NCBI GenBank assembly: GCA_035235625.1
Contig: CP141148.1
Span: 9,915,001 to 9,979,000, forward strand
Length of the DNA stretch: 64,000 nucleotides
Source: Saururus chinensis
Taxonomy: Eukaryota > Streptophyta > Magnoliopsida > Piperales > Saururaceae
Reading direction: 5' to 3'
A program made the position numbers and the translations under genes. Shown piece by piece: positions 11,711 through 22,358 of this stretch; the first letter of the stretch is position 1, and the number at the start of each line of letters is the position of its first letter. Below the pieces are notes generated by a model. That model did not search any database and was not told the origin of the DNA. It saw nothing but the letters and a program-made list of their open reading frames with translations.

Positions 11711-12190
11711 ACGTGGATGAAAGGCAGGGGCCACCTACAGCAGTGTGTAGCACTAGGGAGGAAGGTGGGTGGGAAGAGGGGAGGGGGGGGGGGGGAGGGG
11801 GAGGGAGAGCAAGAGGAGGGAGTGGGAGAGATGGAGAGGATCAATGGTGGGGAGGAAGGTGGTGGGAGAGGGGAGTGGAAGCAGGGAGGGTGGAGGGGGT
11901 AGGGGAGCGAGATGGCGGCGATAGGTGAGGTGGGGTGACGGAGAGGAACAATAGCGGGAAGGAAGGTGGGTGGGGGTGATGGAGAGGAATAATGGTGGGG
12001 AGGAAGGAGCTGGAGCAAGGATGGCAGAGGGAGCTGGATCGAGATGGTGCCGATGGAAGGGAGGTAGGGGAGACAGAGATGAACAACGGCAGGGAGAAAG
12101 GCATGTGGGGACTGGGGAAGTAGGGAGATAGGGGGTAGTGGAGCGAGACGGTGGCAATGGGAGAGTCCAGAGGGAGGTGGGGGAGACAGA
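11711..12190 (+). repeat. Purine-rich (GA/GGA) degenerate tandem tract
   Basis: Nearly 480 bp are strongly purine-biased on the plus strand, with a run of about 13 G near 11786-11798. Degenerate units of about 100-120 bp recur, built on GGAGAGGA-CAATGGTGGGGAGGAAGG. Long frames on both strands are artefacts of low complexity. The tract lies directly beyond the target duplication of the solo LTR. Confidence 0.8.
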
Positions 12191-12242
12191 GATGATTCAA
12201 GTAACCGTGGTTAAGGGCTTACCCATCTCAAAATCATATTAA

Positions 12243-12466
12243 GGGAAGCGTTTTGTATGCTCCGCTCTAACAATGAGCCGAGTGTAAGGAACGCCTATGA
12301 AGCGTCCATTTTTTATATTGATGATGTACATGCTAGTGTACATCAACATAAATACTACTTATACTAATGTGCGCTAGCGTGTGTTCCATCGATCTCTAAA
12401 ATAGACACTTTATAGGCGTTCCTTACACTTGGCTCATGATAAGTAGGAAGTATGGAAAACGTTTCC
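12243..12466. mobile_element. MITE with ~65 bp terminal inverted repeats
   Basis: A 224 bp inverted-repeat element. The left arm runs from GGGAAGCGTTTT through GAGCCGAGTGTAAGGAACGC. The right arm is its complement, ending in CGTTTCC. A 5-bp duplication ATTAA flanks it (12238-12242 and 12467-12471). The superfamily is unclear; the duplication could also be read as TTAA or TAA. It carries no coding sequence. Confidence 0.8.
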
Positions 12467-12471
12467 ATTAA

Positions 12472-12844
12472 GCTGTTGGATCAACATCCAACATCAATTA
12501 TAGACTTGGCTCATGGATCCTTAAATGAACATGGTCTCATATAAATGGGATCCTTCCAATATATCTCATATCTTAATGAATTTGCACTATAATTATTGGG
12601 CAATTTAAAATTTTTGCTTATCTGATTATGGTTCATAATTTCATTAGTTTTATGGCTCAATCCCTTTTTATTTTTCACTTGCATACATGGTTTCATCTCA
12701 ATTAAATTTTAGTAATTATCTTAGTTTTAGTTCTATACATGGTTTTGTCTTGTATACAATCGAATCTTCTACAAAATCTGATTATGGTTTCTTTTGTTTT
12801 TTAGCTTGACCTGTTTCGTTTGTCCATTTCTTTTGTTTGTATTT
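12472..12844. other. AT-rich spacer, nothing recognised
   Basis: AT-rich sequence downstream (minus-strand sense) of the displaced FtsZ2 exon. I looked for the following FtsZ2 exon here and did not find it. Confidence 0.5.
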
Positions 12845-13047
12845 GTTAGAAGCTTGTCATTTGGAATAACAATCAGTGTATCCACATTGTTTCTAAGAGC
12901 TGTAATTCCTTCCTATGCTTGAACTGCCCTCCTTCTACCCTCAAAAGAAAATGGGGTCACAATTCCAACATTTAATATTCCCAAAGACTTTGCAACTCCT
13001 GCTATCACTGGAGCACCACCCGTGCCTGTTCCCCCACCCATGCCAGC
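12845..13047 (-). pseudogene. FtsZ2: FtsZ2 exon, displaced copy (GTPase tubulin-signature region)
   Basis: The minus strand encodes the FtsZ signature loop [13 protein letters not shown], then [19 protein letters not shown], and EGITALRNNVDTLIVIPNDK. This is the GTP-binding part of plastid-division FtsZ. A plausible splice acceptor (TTCCTTCTACAATTAG) precedes it at 13048-13063. It is broken: the Gln codon after AVQA is TAG, one residue is missing in the GIVT-PF segment, and no donor follows LLT. In a normal gene this exon comes before the GKTRARDAALN exon, yet here it lies 3' of the last exon. It is either from a second broken copy or from a rearrangement. FtsZ2 is assigned from the C-terminal exon at 13852-13985. 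Confidence 0.85.
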
Positions 13048-13851
13048 CTAATTGTAGAAGGAAATTACAACACTTCAGCAATGCTAGTAAACTTCAACCA
13101 ATATAACAGAACTATTTTCATTAAAAAAATTATATGTAATAATATATGACTCCATTATTATGAATATAATTGAAATTGAATAGCAGATAATTATATTTCT
13201 TCACTTTTCCTAATTATTTCTGGAATCTTTCTCTTCATGTATATTATCGTAAGAAAAATTGGGGATATGGCCCAAAAGTTCTAATTATCCAAATAATTGG
13301 TTTGGCAAAATTTAGTCAATCTGGTTCATTTCAGCCAGATTATGCAGAATTCAAGTGGCTCCTGTTTTATTTAATCTTCCCTTTTGCCAGCTTTTATATG
13401 TTAAACGTGTTTGATATGGTCCAGTAACAAACTAAAAACGTGTTTGATGCAGTATTACACAGTGGCTCTGACTTTCATATGGGTAAAGCAACCTTATATT
13501 TAAAGTTTGTGACCAACAGGCCACAGCCCATCCGCCTCTCTTCGTGGCTCGTAATGAATTTATGTAAAATTATGTTAATTTTGCCCAATTTTAATTTAAA
13601 TTATCAAAATTATATTTATGTATAAATGGGGGACAAAATTTTTAATTACGCCTAGAAGTTGATTCCAAGCCAACCAGAATCGATGGAAATCATAAAATCA
13701 TGTTTCCAGCCCCAGCCCCATTTCAAAAATTACAGAATCTGTTGCCAAAAGTTTTTTCCTTAAAACTTCAAAATGTGTGCAAGGAACTCCGAATTACACT
13801 AGTTGTAAAAACATGAAAAGGAAAGAATATTTTACAAAAATGTAATTGATG
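13048..13851. other. AT-rich spacer between displaced and terminal FtsZ2 exons
   Basis: No coding sequence recognised. A short near-duplication of ACGTGTTTGAT is seen at 13405-13450. If the exon order is due to rearrangement, one breakpoint lies here. Confidence 0.4.
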
Positions 13852-14179
13852 TCAAACTCTAGGATACCGAGAACGTCCTTTATTTTCAGAAATTCAGGGA
13901 TCTCTACCGGGCTCCCATTAGTCAAGGAAGATGATGGACGCCGGTTTATACCTAGATTTGAATCTCCGTGAGGAAGCTGCGCTCCCTGTATTGTGAATTG
14001 AAAATTCTCATGCCACAGGCTTAAAGGAAAACTAATGAACATATTGTTTTTTTCGCTAGAAATGAACTTTAATGTAAAAGAAAGTAATCAAAAGAAGACT
14101 GTTTCCACATTACCTGCACTGCCCTTCCTTCTGGTTCTTCCTGGCGTTTAAATCCAGTTGCAATTAGAGTGATGCTCAC

Positions 14180-14854
14180 CTATAGTAAGATCAAGTGAGA
14201 CAGAAGGCACATTAACTAACTTAAAAAAAAATTACCTCCAAAGCAAATACTGCCGTGCTTTTTTTCCGCATTCTCCTAGTGCAGTGGCAGTATCTTACTG
14301 CTAGCATATTGTTTTATGCTGATCCTAGAGCATTTTGTAATTTAGCCTATTGAGAACTTTCCCAGAAAACCTAATGTGAAGTTGACCATTTAAATTGGGT
14401 TCCCAGATGCAGAATAACTTCTGTATAGGGGTTTCCACTAATTTACTTTCGAGTTTGATGATGGAGATTTTGGAACGAAACCTGCATAGAAAGAGAGGGC
14501 TCCTCGAACGCCTAAGTCAGTTGCAGGAAGAATGGGAGAGGATTAAAAACCGAGAGACCTTGTAAAGAGACGTACCTCGTAGTTTATATAGGAGCACGCG
14601 GTATAATCTTTCCATGATCTCGTACCTTGATTATAGGAGGAAGTTGTAGCACCCTTTGAATTAGTTAAAGCGTTAACTCTGACTTAGTCAAAGTTTCACA
14701 CCGGTTGTATTTTATCCTCATCAGTAGCCCCCCCAAGTCCTTTGTGTTTACACATATGACTTGTTTTACATTTTCATTAAGCATTGCTTGATATTTTTTT
14801 TGCAGAGTTTGTCTTGATCATCTTTCCTTGTATCAAAGAGTTAGTTGTGTTGAC
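14180..14854. other. FtsZ2 intron sequence, no further exon seen
   Basis: Non-coding as far as I can read. Near 14560-14740 are LTR-like words (TATATAGGAGCACGCGG, GTAGCCCCCCCAAGTCC) that may belong to the copia relic to its right. Confidence 0.4.
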
Positions 14855-15405
14855 TTTAATTTTCAGCGTCATTCCTTTTGCCAATTTGGACTAGACATGG
14901 TTAGGATGACTTTAATTTTCAGTGTCTTTCTTTTAGCCAATTTAGACTAGATGTGGCGAGGATGATTTTAGTTTTCAGCGTCCTTCTTTTAGCCAATTTG
15001 AACTAAACATGGCTAGGATGACTTTAGTTTTTAGCGTCATTCCTTTAGCCAATTTGGACTAGACATGGCCAGGATGACTTTAGTTTTCAGTGTACTTCCT
15101 TTTGCCAATTTGGACTAAACATGGCCAGGATGACATTAATTTTTAATGTCCTTCTTTTAGCCAATTTGGACTAGACATGGTCAGGATGACTTTAATTTTT
15201 AGCGTTCGTCCTTTAGCCAATTTGGACTAGACATGGCGAGGATGACTTTAATTTTCAGTATCCTTCCTTTAGCCAATTTGGACTAGATATGGCCAGGATG
15301 ACTTTAGTTTTTAATGTCCTTTCTTTAGCCAATTTGGACTAGACATGGCGAGGATGACTTTAGTTTTCAGTGTCCTTCCTTTAGCCAATTTGGACTAGAT
15401 ATGGC
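14855..15405 (+). repeat. Tandem array of ~55 bp units, ~10 copies
   Basis: About ten direct, diverged copies of a unit built on AGCCAATTTGGACTAGACAT followed by GGCCAGGATGACTTTAGTTT and a CAGCGTCCTTC end. The array directly abuts the 3' end (minus sense) of the copia gag relic, so it probably belongs to that element. It has no open frame shared by all units. Confidence 0.9.
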
Positions 15406-16022
15406 TTACCCCTGTGTTTCTTTTCAATTTGGATGGCCACCATAAGGTCATCGACAGACATTACGTCCCTTTTGTGCTTCAAGTTAACTTGGAAATCCTG
15501 CCATGAGGGTGGTAGTTTGTTGATAAGCGCAGGAACTTGGAGCCTCTCATCAATGGGAATGTCTTTCCCAATGATCTTAGCCACCAAATTCTATATTTTG
15601 ACTACCTGGTCTTTAACAGATTTGTTATCAACCATCTTATAGTCAAAGTACTCGCCCACAACATACTTTTCTTCCCCTTCATGCTCCTTTCCAAATTTTT
15701 TATCAAAAGTATCCCATAATTCTTTGGCAGATTTAGTGTTTACATGCAGATTATATAACTCATTGCTCAAAATACTAAGTATTTATCCATGGCACAGTTC
15801 ATCATCTTGTTTGAATTTATCACTATCATGAGGCTTAGCAATTCCAACATCAGAAGAACTAGAAATCTTATCAGATTCCAAAGACACAATTTTATGAGCA
15901 ACAACATCAGAAATCACATAGAAAATATTTAATTGAGTCAACCAAAATTTCATCTTTGTCTGCCATCTCATGAAATTCTTTTCATCCAATTTCTCCAGTT
16001 TTAGAGATTTGTCAACACCCAT
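15381..16022 (-). pseudogene. Ty1/copia gag relic
   Basis: From an ATG at 16022 the minus strand reads MGVDKSLKLEKLDEKNFMRW then QTKMKFWLTQLNIFYVISD, the start of a copia gag (UBN2-type) protein. After a stop near 15783 and a frame change it continues with KLPPSWQDFQVNLKHKRDVM and IQIEKKHRGK, matching the middle of the same family. The zinc knuckle and pol are absent; the tandem array at 14855-15405 takes their place. It is inserted in an intron of the FtsZ2 pseudogene in the same orientation. Confidence 0.85.
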
Positions 16023-16801
16023 AATTGTAGTAGTACTCTATCAACAATAACGATATATCTGTTTCAAGATTGTTGGGATTGTCACATAAAGAGGGCAATT
16101 GAATAATAATCTCAATTATCATGCAATTAATCACATATAAATATGTCTACTAATTTATCTAGAAAAATACCAAAGAGAAAAAGAATTAGAACCCTGTTTG
16201 AGGCGCATTACACATTGTCCTTATAACAGATACACCGCCCTCCTTGCACAGGCGTTCAACTGCGTTTCATTCCCAAGATACAATGAACCACTCCGTCAAT
16301 TTAATGGTGCACTTCCAATCAAATCAATTGGATCTCAATCAGAGGAGACACTATTGCTCAATTACGGACTTAGGGAGAACGAGGGAAGAAAGGAGAGATT
16401 TTCCAGAGTTTTCTCAGATAGTAGAGAAGAAGGAAAACCATATTGTAATTTTCATTCGCTGGTTCTTAAGGACTCTCTCCCAGTTGTTTTTTGAAGAAAA
16501 GACGTGACTGGAAGCCAAAATGGCTTGATTTATCATTATAACCATCACGACACTTTTACAAGCGATTTGGTTTTATCTTAAGTCAAACAAAGCGTCTGGC
16601 TTCCGGTTTTATATCAAGTCAAAAAATCAACAAGCCCAAAATAAGGAATTATCTCAAATGTGATTATTGTTTCTAGTTTTTTCTTCAATTTATAACCTTT
16701 AATGGACAAGGCAATGGCCATTATCATCTTTATGCGAGTTTTTTCCTTCTGAATATATTTGTAGATAAATAAAAAACAACGAAATCACTCGTAAGGAATA
16801 C
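16023..16801 (-). other. Probable copia 5' leader or LTR, degraded
   Basis: The segment upstream of the gag ATG in minus orientation has a leader-like pyrimidine-rich part (about 16340-16500) and no recognised protein. I could not place LTR ends or a primer-binding site. The rest is FtsZ2 intron. Confidence 0.35.
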
Positions 16802-16926
16802 CTCAAACAAACTTAAGTCACTTCCTCTAGTGATATGCCACACGATCCCGGTGGCCCTTTCAATGCCAATATCTAGCAAAGGTGATTGAATAACATTTAG
16901 TGCAGCATCTCTTGCCCTTGTCTTGC

Positions 16927-17540
16927 CTACATTGGAAAACAAACACCAACAAACGTCACTTAGAAGTATGCCTTTCACGATTAACATCAATAGGAAATTC
17001 ATATCTAACATTTTCATACGCAAAATGCTCACTAAGATAACTTGTTAAGAATTACATGATTCTATTTGCCACCATACTAAGATAACTTCTTAAGAGTCAA
17101 ACACATTATATTATTTACCACCATACTAAGATAACTGCTTTAAAATTAAAGACAAGATATTATTTACTACCATATTAGAAGCACCAGGTCTGAACTCCTA
17201 TGGAACTAGGGAAAGTGTCAATCGTCTCAGAAAGACATAACTGAAAGAGAAGAAATCCCTTGAGAAAGATGTCTATGGCAAATGGAGTTGCCCTACCTGG
17301 TTTCTTTTGTAGTTTTATTTGTTTTTTGGCTCTCTTTCTCTCCCTTTAGTTCTGAAATCATGTTGGTATGTTATATACTTGATATCTTATGTGCTACTGT
17401 AAATCCTACTCATTATTTATCGAATCTGTGGCATTTTGCTAAATTAATCTCTTTCTTGTTGGGTTCAGCTGGGGTTTGTGGCTTGTGGGAGTTGCAATTG
17501 ACTTGTGATTTGTGAGTGAAATGATGTTTGTTTCAATTAC
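16927..17540. other. Spacer between divergent FtsZ2 and importin-beta relics
   Basis: Three imperfect repeats of CCATACTAAGATAACTTCTT occur around 17020-17160. No exon of FtsZ2 upstream of the GKTRARD exon was found here. Confidence 0.4.
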
Positions 17541-17544
17541 AGAA

Positions 17545-17950
17545 TATGGCGTATGAGATTACATATACTTGCAAAGATTGCTGCCATAGAATTTCCAAAG
17601 GAGTCACTTGAATTCATCAAGGAGTTGGCCGACATTGTGCTTTAAGGAGGAAGGGTGAGTCTTATTTTAGCTGGGCACACTGAAGACTTTACAATATATG
17701 TGTGAGGCATCTCCCTTTGCATGACTCAGGCGCAACAGCTATGAGTTTCGGGTTACGACTATTAGATGTGTGCAGTGCTTTAGGCTTGCCAAAACAAATT
17801 TTGAGCAAGAGGGAGGACATGACATCATGAAGGTACTGTTTCAGACTGCCAAGTGCAAGGAGCCACAGGTCTGCCAAGCGGCATTTGCGTGTCTTGATTT
17901 AATCACCTCCACGTATTACCATGTTTTGGAACAGCACATTAATATGTGAA
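17545..17950 (+). pseudogene. Importin subunit beta-1 pseudogene, N-terminal part
   Basis: Two exon-like pieces read on the plus strand. The first, about 17553-17633, gives RLHILAKIAAIEFPKESLEF followed by IKELADIVL and a stop. The second, about 17783-17949, gives TNFEQEGGHDIIMKVLFQTA and KCKEPQVCQAAFACLDLITS then TYYHVLEQHI. Both match successive N-terminal HEAT repeats of plant importin beta (karyopherin beta), which carries cargo with importin alpha through nuclear pores. The first HEAT helices and the start codon are missing. The pieces are separated by non-open sequence. Together with 21080-21955 they show correct gene order, so this is one degraded gene rather than scattered inserts. 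Confidence 0.75.
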
Positions 17951-18419
17951 AAAGAAATTGAGCTTAAATATGGGTTCATAACAGGGTTCGCCCTCTCGGA
18001 TCTCAGTCTTGTCTCGGTAGCCCAAAGAGATAAGATCTCGGAGAGATCGTGTAAAACAATTACATGCATTCAGATGATTGTAAAAAAATAGTTAACATAT
18101 TTCTTAATGTAGGTATATATTATTATTGACAAATATTGATACAAATATTAAACAATTATAAACTTATGAGAATATAATAAAAATTATGTAGAGTAAGAAA
18201 AAAATATAATATTTACTGATGATGCAAAATGAGACAATAGAAATATTATTTATGTAGAAAAATCTAAACTTATTTAGCTATAAGATCTAAGAATATTGTT
18301 TCAAGCAACATAAATATGTATCTACTAATTCGCCTGGTGGAATGTAGCTGATCCTGCCTTTGGTATGCTGGTCGGATCTCTATGGTTTTGAGAGGTCCTA
18401 GGGTTGAATCCATCGGTGC
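17951..18419. other. No gene; TCTCGG-rich patch
   Basis: At 17980-18055 several copies of TCTCGG/CGAGAT-type words occur. A similar patch sits at 20905-21060. The two may be the diverged ends of an inserted repeat, in inverted orientation, flanking the importin-beta intron. Confidence 0.35.
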
Positions 18420-18785
18420 ATGAAAAGGCATATTGCCAATGCACAGAACCAAATATCTTCCTCTAATCAGCTCCACTCTTCATCCATTGCTTCCCTCTCT
18501 TTATCCATCTCATCCATGATAACACGAAGAAAATTAGGAATATGCAAACCACATGTACGTAAGTCTCTTTTTACAAAACTTCAGTCCAAGCTATACCTCT
18601 CTCCCTCCATTCCTCCCACTCTTTACCCATCTTATCCCATAATAACACGGAGTAAATCAAGGATATACAAACCACAAGTACCTATGTCTCTTCACACAAA
18701 CCTTCAGCCCTAGTCTTCACTTGAAACTAAGCTGATTAGAAGAAGATATTTGGCTAAGTGTGTATTGGTGAGATGCCTTATCACT
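18420..18785. mobile_element. Inverted-repeat element (MITE-like) with internal tandem duplication
   Basis: CCAAATATCTTCCTCTAATC at about 18448 is mirrored by GATTAGAAGAAGATATTTGG at about 18734, with arms extending outward through CCAATGCACA / TGTGTATTGG to AAGGCAT / ATGCCTT. Between the arms a ~120 bp unit containing ATAACACG and CAAACCACA is present twice in tandem. No clear target duplication was found. Confidence 0.6.
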
Positions 18786-20475
18786 GTAGCAATCAGTGCA
18801 CTTTCTAAATTGCAGTTGGACACTTCCAGATTATTGGTGTGTTTCTTATGCAACACCATCAGATGATGTAAGTATTACCGTATGAAATGCATTTTATAAT
18901 TGAAGTAGGGAATAACAATTCTATTCCTCTTGCAGGAGATAATGATGTCTGTTTTAAACATGGAGAAAAATCTGCAAAAGTTCTAACTTTGATTGGATTT
19001 CAAAATCTTACTTTCAAAACATACAGAGGGTATGATAAATTAGTTTATATGTTTGCTACATATAAGTTCAACAAACAACAACATAAATGAGCTACGTCCT
19101 ATGTTACATGAGAGAAGACCAGGGCAAATATATAGATTTGCAAAATAGACCATACCAAAGAATACTCACATATTAGCAAGCCAAATTGTTCAGTCATGCA
19201 ATCCAGTGAAACAAACACAACGCTTTCTGTTAATTACTCAAGTGCTGCTTCCAAACACTTTTTACCTTCTAGATAAAAATGTTACACCAGTAGGCAGCAC
19301 TGTTAGCCAAGTGTGACAAAAAAAAAAGACAATCCTTCTCAGAAGTTATGACGGAGAATAAGAACTATAAATCAGATGGATTAAATGAATAACATTACAT
19401 GCTTTGACATTTAGCTCCTAGCTAGATTTCCTCCACCTTCTCAATTGTCCAAAAGCATTTCATCTGTCATTTTTTTTTAAGCTCATGTATTGTAGTGTTA
19501 AAAAAGAATAATTTGGAAGGTAAATGATTAATTTAGGAGGTAGTATAAAACATCTCATCACAAGGAAATGTACTTTCAGCATAACCCTTTAAAAGCCTTT
19601 CTTTGTTTTTTTCAACTCATCGCCAAGTAGGCCATTAATTTAGAAGGTCTAACACAAGGATCAAGTAGAAAACTGGATCAACTATGAGAATGTTTAATAC
19701 GCTAGTTAGAAAATTTACACTTGACACTGTATTTTATAGTTTGAGCAAATGGGTACAAGAGCATCTGATCAATACACCTAAGTTGAATTTCCTTCCCAAT
19801 ACTTATAAGGGACAGCAGTACCATCTTATTCCTTGGGTTGCCAACTGTGATAGTTCAAAAATTATGGAGAAATGACTTGCCTTGATTGCTAGTGCAGGAA
19901 GAAGCCATCTGAATAAATATGCTAGTTTGTGTTTTAATGTTCATTGTTTATCATGTTTCTCTATTATTATTTTTAGAAGCTAAAATACATATAGTTGCAT
20001 AATATGTTACGTTATTGCCCATTTTACAAAAGCAAATATCATAACTTTAAACTGTCAACGGGAAGGAATTCAAACTCAAAACCCTCAAAAAATAAATTAC
20101 AATTTGGAGGTATTTCATTAAAACATCAAATCACTCAAACCTAACTACCATATTCAATTCATACATAATTAGAACAACAAAAAAACCCCTAAAAACATGC
20201 CTAACCCTTCCTAAAGTCACTGAGTGATCAGGAATCATCTAAAACATGTTTTGGGGGGGCTCCTATCAGAATCCAAAAAGACAGAACTGAAATTGAAAAT
20301 AAGGATTGAAACATGCTTTGGATTAATCATGACATCCAATCGAACATTAGCATCAAGCTGATCGACAGTGGAACTCACCTGAAGCCGAGAGATATTAGAC
20401 AACCGGATGCTGCTGCTGCTGTTTGAAAACACTTGTTTCGAGCCCTTTATATCGGATGCATGGTATTTCCCCTCT
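18786..20475. other. AT-rich intron-like sequence, nothing recognised
   Basis: Short open frames only, without family motifs. It separates the N-terminal and central importin-beta pieces. Confidence 0.45.
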
Positions 20476-20573
20476 TTCGGTTTGGTTGAAACTTGGAAGT
20501 TCGAATCCTACTTTGAACTAGAACTTCGGTTTGGTTGAAACTTGGAAGTTCGAATCCTATTTGGAACTGGAAC
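20476..20573 (+). repeat. 49-bp tandem duplication
   Basis: A unit beginning TTCGGTTTGGTTGAAACTTG is repeated once with four or five differences, the second copy starting at about 20525. Confidence 0.85.
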
Positions 20574-20880
20574 TTGGCAGACCGCATTGTAGTATTAATT
20601 TTTGGGTGGGAGCGGGCTTCTTTTCCTTGAGGATGGTGTCTGAAGGAGTGGGCTTCTTGCCAGAGTCTCCACCGCCGTTGTCGCGAATTCCGCTATTGGA
20701 GGAAAAGGAGGACCGGACAGGCAGCTGATGAACGTACTCCCGCTTCATCAGAGTTATGGCCTTACGACGAGCTCTTCCAGTGTGGGCACTAGTTGGGTGA
20801 GCATAGTTGATTCCATTGGCTCGGACTAGGATGGCTCTTGTACCTCCACCACGGGAGCACCCGGGCTAGCCGCGTCGACC
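20574..20880 (-). other. GC-rich open stretch, possibly coding, unidentified
   Basis: The minus strand is open for most of 20557-20870 and reads RARRKAITLMKREYVHQLPV and downstream low-complexity residues. Base composition is higher in GC than around it. I do not recognise the protein; it could be an exon of an unrelated captured gene. Confidence 0.25.
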
Positions 20881-21079
20881 ATCAAAAATGTCCACCAAGC
20901 AATAGCTCGAGATCGGGAGGAGTCCCGGTCTCGTCGGATCTCGGCTCTCTCGGCGAGATCTCACCAGAATCTCGCAAAAATTTCAATTTTCATCTCTACC
21001 AAATCTCATGGCTCAGTAATGATGCTGAGAGAGATATCTCAGCGAGATCTCGCCGACACGGTGATCCATGGTTCATAAA

Positions 21080-21550
21080 CAAAGGTCTGAAATATCTGGT
21101 TCCTTTGCTGCTTGACACATTGTCTAAACGAGACCGAGATTTAGACAACACTACATGTGATTTATCAGTGACTGCCAAGAACTGTTTAGGTCTTGTTGCA
21201 CAACCTGTGGGCGATGATCTTTTACCACTTGTAATGCACTTTGTCAAAGATAATATTTCTGAACCAGATTAGCATAAACGAGAAGCAGCTATGAGTGCAT
21301 TTCTGTTGATTTTTTAGAATCCATCCCTTAAATAGATCCAGCTGGTAGTTGACACAGTCTAAACGGTACCGAGATTTGGACGACACTATATACGATTTAT
21401 CGATGGCTGTCAGGAACTGTTCAGGTCTTGTTACACAAACTGTGGGCGATAATCTTTTGCCACTTGTAATGCCCTTTGTTAAAGATAACATTTCTGAACC
21501 AAATTAGCATAAATAGGAGGCAACTATGAGTGCATTTCTATAGTCTATCC
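21080..21550 (+). pseudogene. Importin beta-1 pseudogene, central exon duplicated in tandem
   Basis: The first copy, about 21085-21290, reads YLVPLLLDTLSKRDRDLDN then NCLGLVAQPVGDDLLPLVM and FVKDNISEPD before TAG. The second, about 21356-21525, repeats SKRYRDLDDTIYDLSMA and GLVTQTVGDNLLPLVMPFV. The offset is about 236 bp. Both match the importin-beta segment around VPxLLETLxKQ...CLGLVARTVGD, and in both the conserved Trp after KPD-type sequence is replaced by a stop. The two copies carry different changes, so the duplication is old. A real gene would have one copy of this segment. Confidence 0.85.
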
Positions 21551-21559
21551 CTTAAAGTG

Positions 21560-21955
21560 ATCCAGCCTGTAGCTGAAGATATGTTAGATCATTTGTTGTC
21601 TACAATGGAGAAACTTCATTTTTTGAAGCTTCATCATTCTCGGAAACTTCATATTAGCTTAAAAACAGAGCTTCATCATTCTTTGATGCTTCATATGATC
21701 TCTTGTATTACAAATATTGCCACTGCCATTGGTGCTGAGTTTAAGAAATATCTTCCTAATGTTCTTGAGATGCTGCAAGAAAATGAAATGATCCATTATA
21801 GAAATCAACTCAAATTAAATATATGTACAACCTATACAAGAATACTAGATCTCATGAGTGGCAAGCCAGAATTGATAATTCCGTATGCTACTTCAATATT
21901 GGCGCTTATTGAGACTATCAATCAAGACAAGGTACTATATTTTATTTTTCTCTAA
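21560..21955 (+). pseudogene. Importin beta-1 pseudogene, C-terminal part
   Basis: The frame ending at 21955 reads CITNIATAIGAEFKKYLPNV then LEMLQENEMIHYRNQLKLNI and PELIIPYATSILALIETINQ, matching the late HEAT repeats of importin beta (DIALAIGxxFEKY ... LLIPYA). A canonical-looking donor (AAG|GTACTA) follows at about 21930. Sequence between this piece and the central exon is missing several hundred codons relative to the family. The left end of the large MULE begins about 240 bp further on. Confidence 0.8.
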
Positions 21956-22198
21956 CCTTATTTTAAGTTTCATGTTGTGCTCAATGTTTTCTTGGTTTCC
22001 AATTTAACTTCGTTTCAGCAAGTAATGCTTTCACATGCTGAATTGAATGATATTCTTTTATAATCTAGAATTGAGAAACCTTGACCAGTTCAATGTATTT
22101 GGCTCCTCTAGCTAACCTATGAATTTGTTTTCCACTATTTTGACTTGGAGCTTTTTGTTATGCATGAGGCATAGTAAGCCAATTTTCAATTAGTTAAA

Positions 22199-22358
22199 GG
22201 AAGCATTCACTAATGAATCTTGAAAAAATTTTAGAAATAGACTCAACAAATGTCGGAAATACAAAAATAGGCCAGGTACTCAATTTTACAAAATTAGACT
22301 TACGCACATTCCACTTACCCACACGCATGCTTGAATTACCGATAATACCCTTAGGCTA
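22199..22358 (+). repeat. Left terminal inverted repeat of the MULE
   Basis: Starts GGAAGCATTCACTAATG and continues through AGACTCAACAAATGTCGGAA to GATAATACCCTTAGG. It matches the reverse complement of 43522-43680 with roughly 80% identity by eye. Confidence 0.85.

Larger units (their letters stand above)
13852..16926 (-). pseudogene. FtsZ2: FtsZ2 (plastid division GTPase) pseudogene, 3' exons
   Basis: Three exons are in correct minus-strand order. Exon 16802-16926 encodes KTRARDAALNVIQSPLLDIG and GIERATGIVWHITRGSDLSL, flanked by AG and GT. Exon 14114-14179 encodes 22 residues including VSITLIATGFKRQEEPEGRA, also with good splice sites. The last exon, 13852-13985, encodes LGINRRPSSS and VEIPEFLK, the FtsZ2-specific C-terminal tail that in plants contacts ARC6. 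A one-base deletion in that tail shifts the frame: the terminal GRSRYPRV and its TGA are present in another frame. The exon that should encode the region between the first two (around NLIFGAVIDPSL) was not found. The long intron contains a copia gag relic and a tandem repeat. In chloroplast division FtsZ2 polymerises with FtsZ1 into the Z ring, but this copy cannot encode a full protein. Confidence 0.88.

Noticed and set aside
11588-12200. Long overlapping frames on both strands in the purine-rich tract
   Set aside because: Low-complexity repeats leave several frames open by chance; no domain is present.
22199-22210. 9-bp MULE target duplication TTAGTTAAA / TTAAACATA
   Set aside because: The two flanks do not match well enough; I leave the duplication as not found.
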